From the NCBI GenBank assembly GCA_022823945.1, contig JAJEBK010000043.1, forward strand, positions 62,001 through 126,000: DNA of 64,000 nt, given 5' to 3'. Below, piece by piece: positions 61,729 through 64,000 of this stretch. This stretch comes from Anaerolineae bacterium (lineage in GTDB: Bacteria > Chloroflexota > Anaerolineae > Aggregatilineales > Phototrophicaceae). Every line of letters starts with the position of its first letter. The stretch's first letter is position 1. The position numbers were made by a program, and so were the translations under genes. The notes beneath the pieces were generated by a model. It saw only the letters and a program-made list of their open reading frames with translations, had not been told where the DNA came from and ran no database searches.

Positions 61729-64000
61729 TTAGGCGCGCACCCGGTGGACGCCCGGGACTTGGTAAAACTCCCCGGCTAGCTTGCCATCGATGGTCAGCGG
61801 CAAGTATTCGCCCGCTTGTTCATCCCAGACGCCCAGCCGAAAGACATAGTCGTTGCCGGTGCGGTAATCGACTCCATCTTTAAGCCGCAGCACCTGCCGA
61901 TCCTTCACGACTTCTTCTTGATCCCACCAGCGCGTGGCATAGACGCCGTGGCGGTGGGGGTTCGCTTGAAAGCGCCACTCTTCTCCCAGCAACTCGCGTT
62001 CCAGATTGAAGAGCCGAAGCACAAACTGAAGATCTCGCTCCAGCGGCTGCATGGCGCGCCAGCTTGGTTCGACTGTGATTGGCGTTGTAGCGTATATGCG
62101 CGGGGGATGCACACCGGGCAAGTCCAGCCGCAGCAGGTCTCCAAACACGATAGCTTTGGTCTCTGTCGCCAGCGCTTTGGGCAGTTCGTGACGGCTCGCG
62201 AGGTCGCGCATTTCGTAGAGTTCGTAGCTGAAAAAGCCATCATAATGCGCCCGCTTGAGTTCGATGATGTGGCTTCTGCCCAGGGCTGCGACCAACTGGG
62301 TGGAAAGCGGGTCGAGGCCGGCATCTTGATAAGCGGCGCGCGCCTTGGCTCCAAAGATGAAATGCGTTGCGCCCAGCGCCTCCAATTCTTCCAGGCGCGT
62401 CACAGGCTGGACGCTGATCTGCATTTGCGGGAAGAAAAATGGCAGCCGCTCTTCGCCCGGCGCGACGATTATTGGCTCGCGTTCGTCATCGCGCAGGAAG
62501 TCGTTTATGCCCGCCACCACCTCCATCAGCGAGGGATTGAAGACTTGCAGCTTCTGCCAATCGCCAGCCAGGTCGGCGCGTAGCAACCAGACCGACGACC
62601 AGCGCGCATCAAATGCCACAGAAATGACGCCGGGCAGGCACAGCAGGACCAGCGCAATCCAATAGAAACGCCGCCAGGCTCTGCGCATGCGTTCAGGCTG
62701 GAAGAGGCTGGACAATGCGGTTGCGGTCGGCAAGCACAGCAGTGGCAATACGGCGAATCCCAGTCGATAGTGATAGCTGTACGAAAAAAAGTAGGTGATG
62801 AAATAGGGCGCTGCCAACAGCAGACACCAGCCAGCCGCGCTCGCAGCTCGGCGAGTCGTTTCATTTTGCCTGATCCCGATATGACCGTGCAGACTGCCAG
62901 CGGCCAAAGCCAGCCCGACTGCTATGACCAACATTTCCAAGGGACGGATGGCGCTGGCTGGCGGGTCGACCCGGCCTGGAAACAGGGTCGAGTTGGATGC
63001 CAGCAAGCCGGCCAGCAGCAGCGCAAGCCCCGCCAAACCCAGCGCCATGCGCCGTCGTGGCAGCTTGTGCAGCAGCGCGACTGTCAAAAACACGACCATC
63101 GCCAATGCGGCCAGCGGTGCCAGATAATCCCCACTGCGCAAGGCTCTGGTCAGCCATACCGACCTGGGGAAAGTGATCAGCTCGTGCCCCAGCAGCCAGT
63201 TGCGGGCATACCAGATCCCGCCTATGGGTAGGCAAGCCAGCCCGGTATAGACTGCCACCAATAAACGCGGCCGCCAGCGCGCAGCATCCAGGCGCGTCCG
63301 CAGCATCTCCACAGCCAGGCAGAGCAACACACCCCAGACGAAGGCACCGGCTGTCGGCTTGGTGAATAAGGCGATACCCAGCAACACGCCAGCCAGCAGC
63401 GCATCGCGCCTCGCCGCAAGCCGACAAGTTGCTCGCCAGGCGCTGATGAAAAACGTCGCAGCCAGCGTGAAACTGAAAGCCAGCGGGATCTCCAGATCGC
63501 CGACGAATGCCCACTGCCCGACATGCGGATGCAAGAACCACAGCGCCGCGCAAACCAATCCCGCCCGCCGTCCCACCAGTCGCGCGCCCAGCTGATAAGC
63601 TGCCAGCAGACTGCCGATATGCAGCAAGGGCAGCACCATGCGCGCGGCATGGTCGTTGATCTCGCCAAGCAATGTCTGCACATAGGCGAATTGCAGCGAC
63701 AGGAATGGCGGATAATAGGCGATGTCGTTGGGGATGAAACCTTCCAGGAAGTAAAGCCGCCCCTGATAGCCATATACCCACAGCGCGTCGTAAGCGGTGA
63801 ATGGAAAATAGGCTGTGTGCAGCCAGCGCAGTGCGATCGCCACAACAACCAGGGCTATGATGAGCTTTTCGTCGACCGCCAATGGAGACCGTGCGACCGG
63901 CGTGAACTCGGCTTTTCGCTTCCGCCAAGCCAACGTCGATCCTGCCACTGCAATCACAGCGCTGCCCAGCGCAATGAATTCCGCCGTGATGAGATGTTGC
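61729..64000 (-). CDS. GT39-like polytopic membrane protein, 5' end beyond window
   Basis: The reading frame runs to the window edge with no stop, and the codons past the first candidate start (GTG 63957) still encode a membrane helix. The gene therefore continues outside and is partial. The visible 757 residues hold about ten to twelve helices with a GT-C loop pattern (FTAYDALWVYGYQGRLYFLEG, then YYPPFLSLQFAYVQ) and a soluble C-terminal region of about 300 residues. It is a likely lipid-linked sugar transferase of the GT39/ArnT group, parallel to the one at 23902-25593. The target is unknown. Confidence 0.75.
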   Translation of the reverse strand, partial: QHLITAEFIALGSAVIAVAGSTLAWRKRKAEFTPVARSPLAVDEKLIIALVVVAIALRWLHTAYFPFTAYDALWVYGYQGRLYFLEGFIPNDIAYYPPFLSLQFAYVQTLLGEINDHAARMVLPLLHIGSLLAAYQLGARLVGRRAGLVCAALWFLHPHVGQWAFVGDLEIPLAFSFTLAATFFISAWRATCRLAARRDALLAGVLLGIALFTKPTAGAFVWGVLLCLAVEMLRTRLDAARWRPRLLVAVYTGLACLPIGGIWYARNWLLGHELITFPRSVWLTRALRSGDYLAPLAALAMVVFLTVALLHKLPRRRMALGLAGLALLLAGLLASNSTLFPGRVDPPASAIRPLEMLVIAVGLALAAGSLHGHIGIRQNETTRRAASAAGWCLLLAAPYFITYFFSYSYHYRLGFAVLPLLCLPTATALSSLFQPERMRRAWRRFYWIALVLLCLPGVISVAFDARWSSVWLLRADLAGDWQKLQVFNPSLMEVVAGINDFLRDDEREPIIVAPGEERLPFFFPQMQISVQPVTRLEELEALGATHFIFGAKARAAYQDAGLDPLSTQLVAALGRSHIIELKRAHYDGFFSYELYEMRDLASRHELPKALATETKAIVFGDLLRLDLPGVHPPRIYATTPITVEPSWRAMQPLERDLQFVLRLFNLERELLGEEWRFQANPHRHGVYATRWWDQEEVVKDRQVLRLKDGVDYRTGNDYVFRLGVWDEQAGEYLPLTIDGKLAGEFYQVPGVHRVRA

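Overview
The window is a stretch of bacterial chromosome (GC roughly 55-60%) packed with housekeeping genes. It has no rRNA, tRNA, CRISPR array, phage or transposase gene that I could find. The best guess for the source is a member of the Chloroflexota, probably Anaerolineae-like. This rests on gene content: an archaeal-type prolyl-tRNA synthetase, split respiratory and ATP-synthase gene sets, FemAB-type peptidoglycan enzymes, a MurE with a non-canonical substrate motif, a menaquinone methyltransferase, and no outer-membrane genes. The assignment is inference, not proven.

Layout: 1-9.4 kb holds cell-surface genes: a very large alpha-2-macroglobulin whose thioester site is lost, then on the minus strand a PhyH dioxygenase and two FemAB paralogues. 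9.6-22.3 kb is one plus-strand bioenergetic block, nuoA-H-J-K-L-M-M-N followed by atpZ-atpB-atpE-atpF. It starts at two good sigma70-type promoters and ends at a strong hairpin terminator. It encodes only the membrane parts of complex I and of F1Fo ATP synthase. nuoM is duplicated, NuoL has a long lateral-helix region and a His-rich loop, AtpB carries a large extra loop, and AtpF ends in a delta-subunit-like domain. 22.3-28.4 kb holds cell-wall and polysaccharide genes (murE, a GT39-like enzyme, a GT2 enzyme, a polyprenyl-phosphate sugar transferase) and a MazG-like enzyme.

28.4-41.5 kb is a translation and RNA-metabolism region: proS, a two-NYN-domain putative ribonuclease, rpsO-pnp, three small or methyltransferase-like genes, a phosphoribosyltransferase, two tandem S1-domain proteins, rpsU and infA. 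On the minus strand, 41.5-48.4 kb is a heat-shock operon in the order hrcA-grpE-dnaK-dnaJ-prmA-menG. 48.5-64 kb holds trxA, prs, a VTT membrane protein, secA, an MBL hydrolase, mutM (minus), dnaE, pfkA, and on the minus strand ybaK, an SDR oxidoreductase and a GT39-like membrane protein cut by the window edge.

Several intergenic gaps hold copies of a short palindromic repeat (GGGCGA...TCGCCCCTAC) and one 84-bp MITE-like element. The most unusual part is the nuo/atp membrane-sector cluster; the two-NYN protein next to rpsO-pnp is second.
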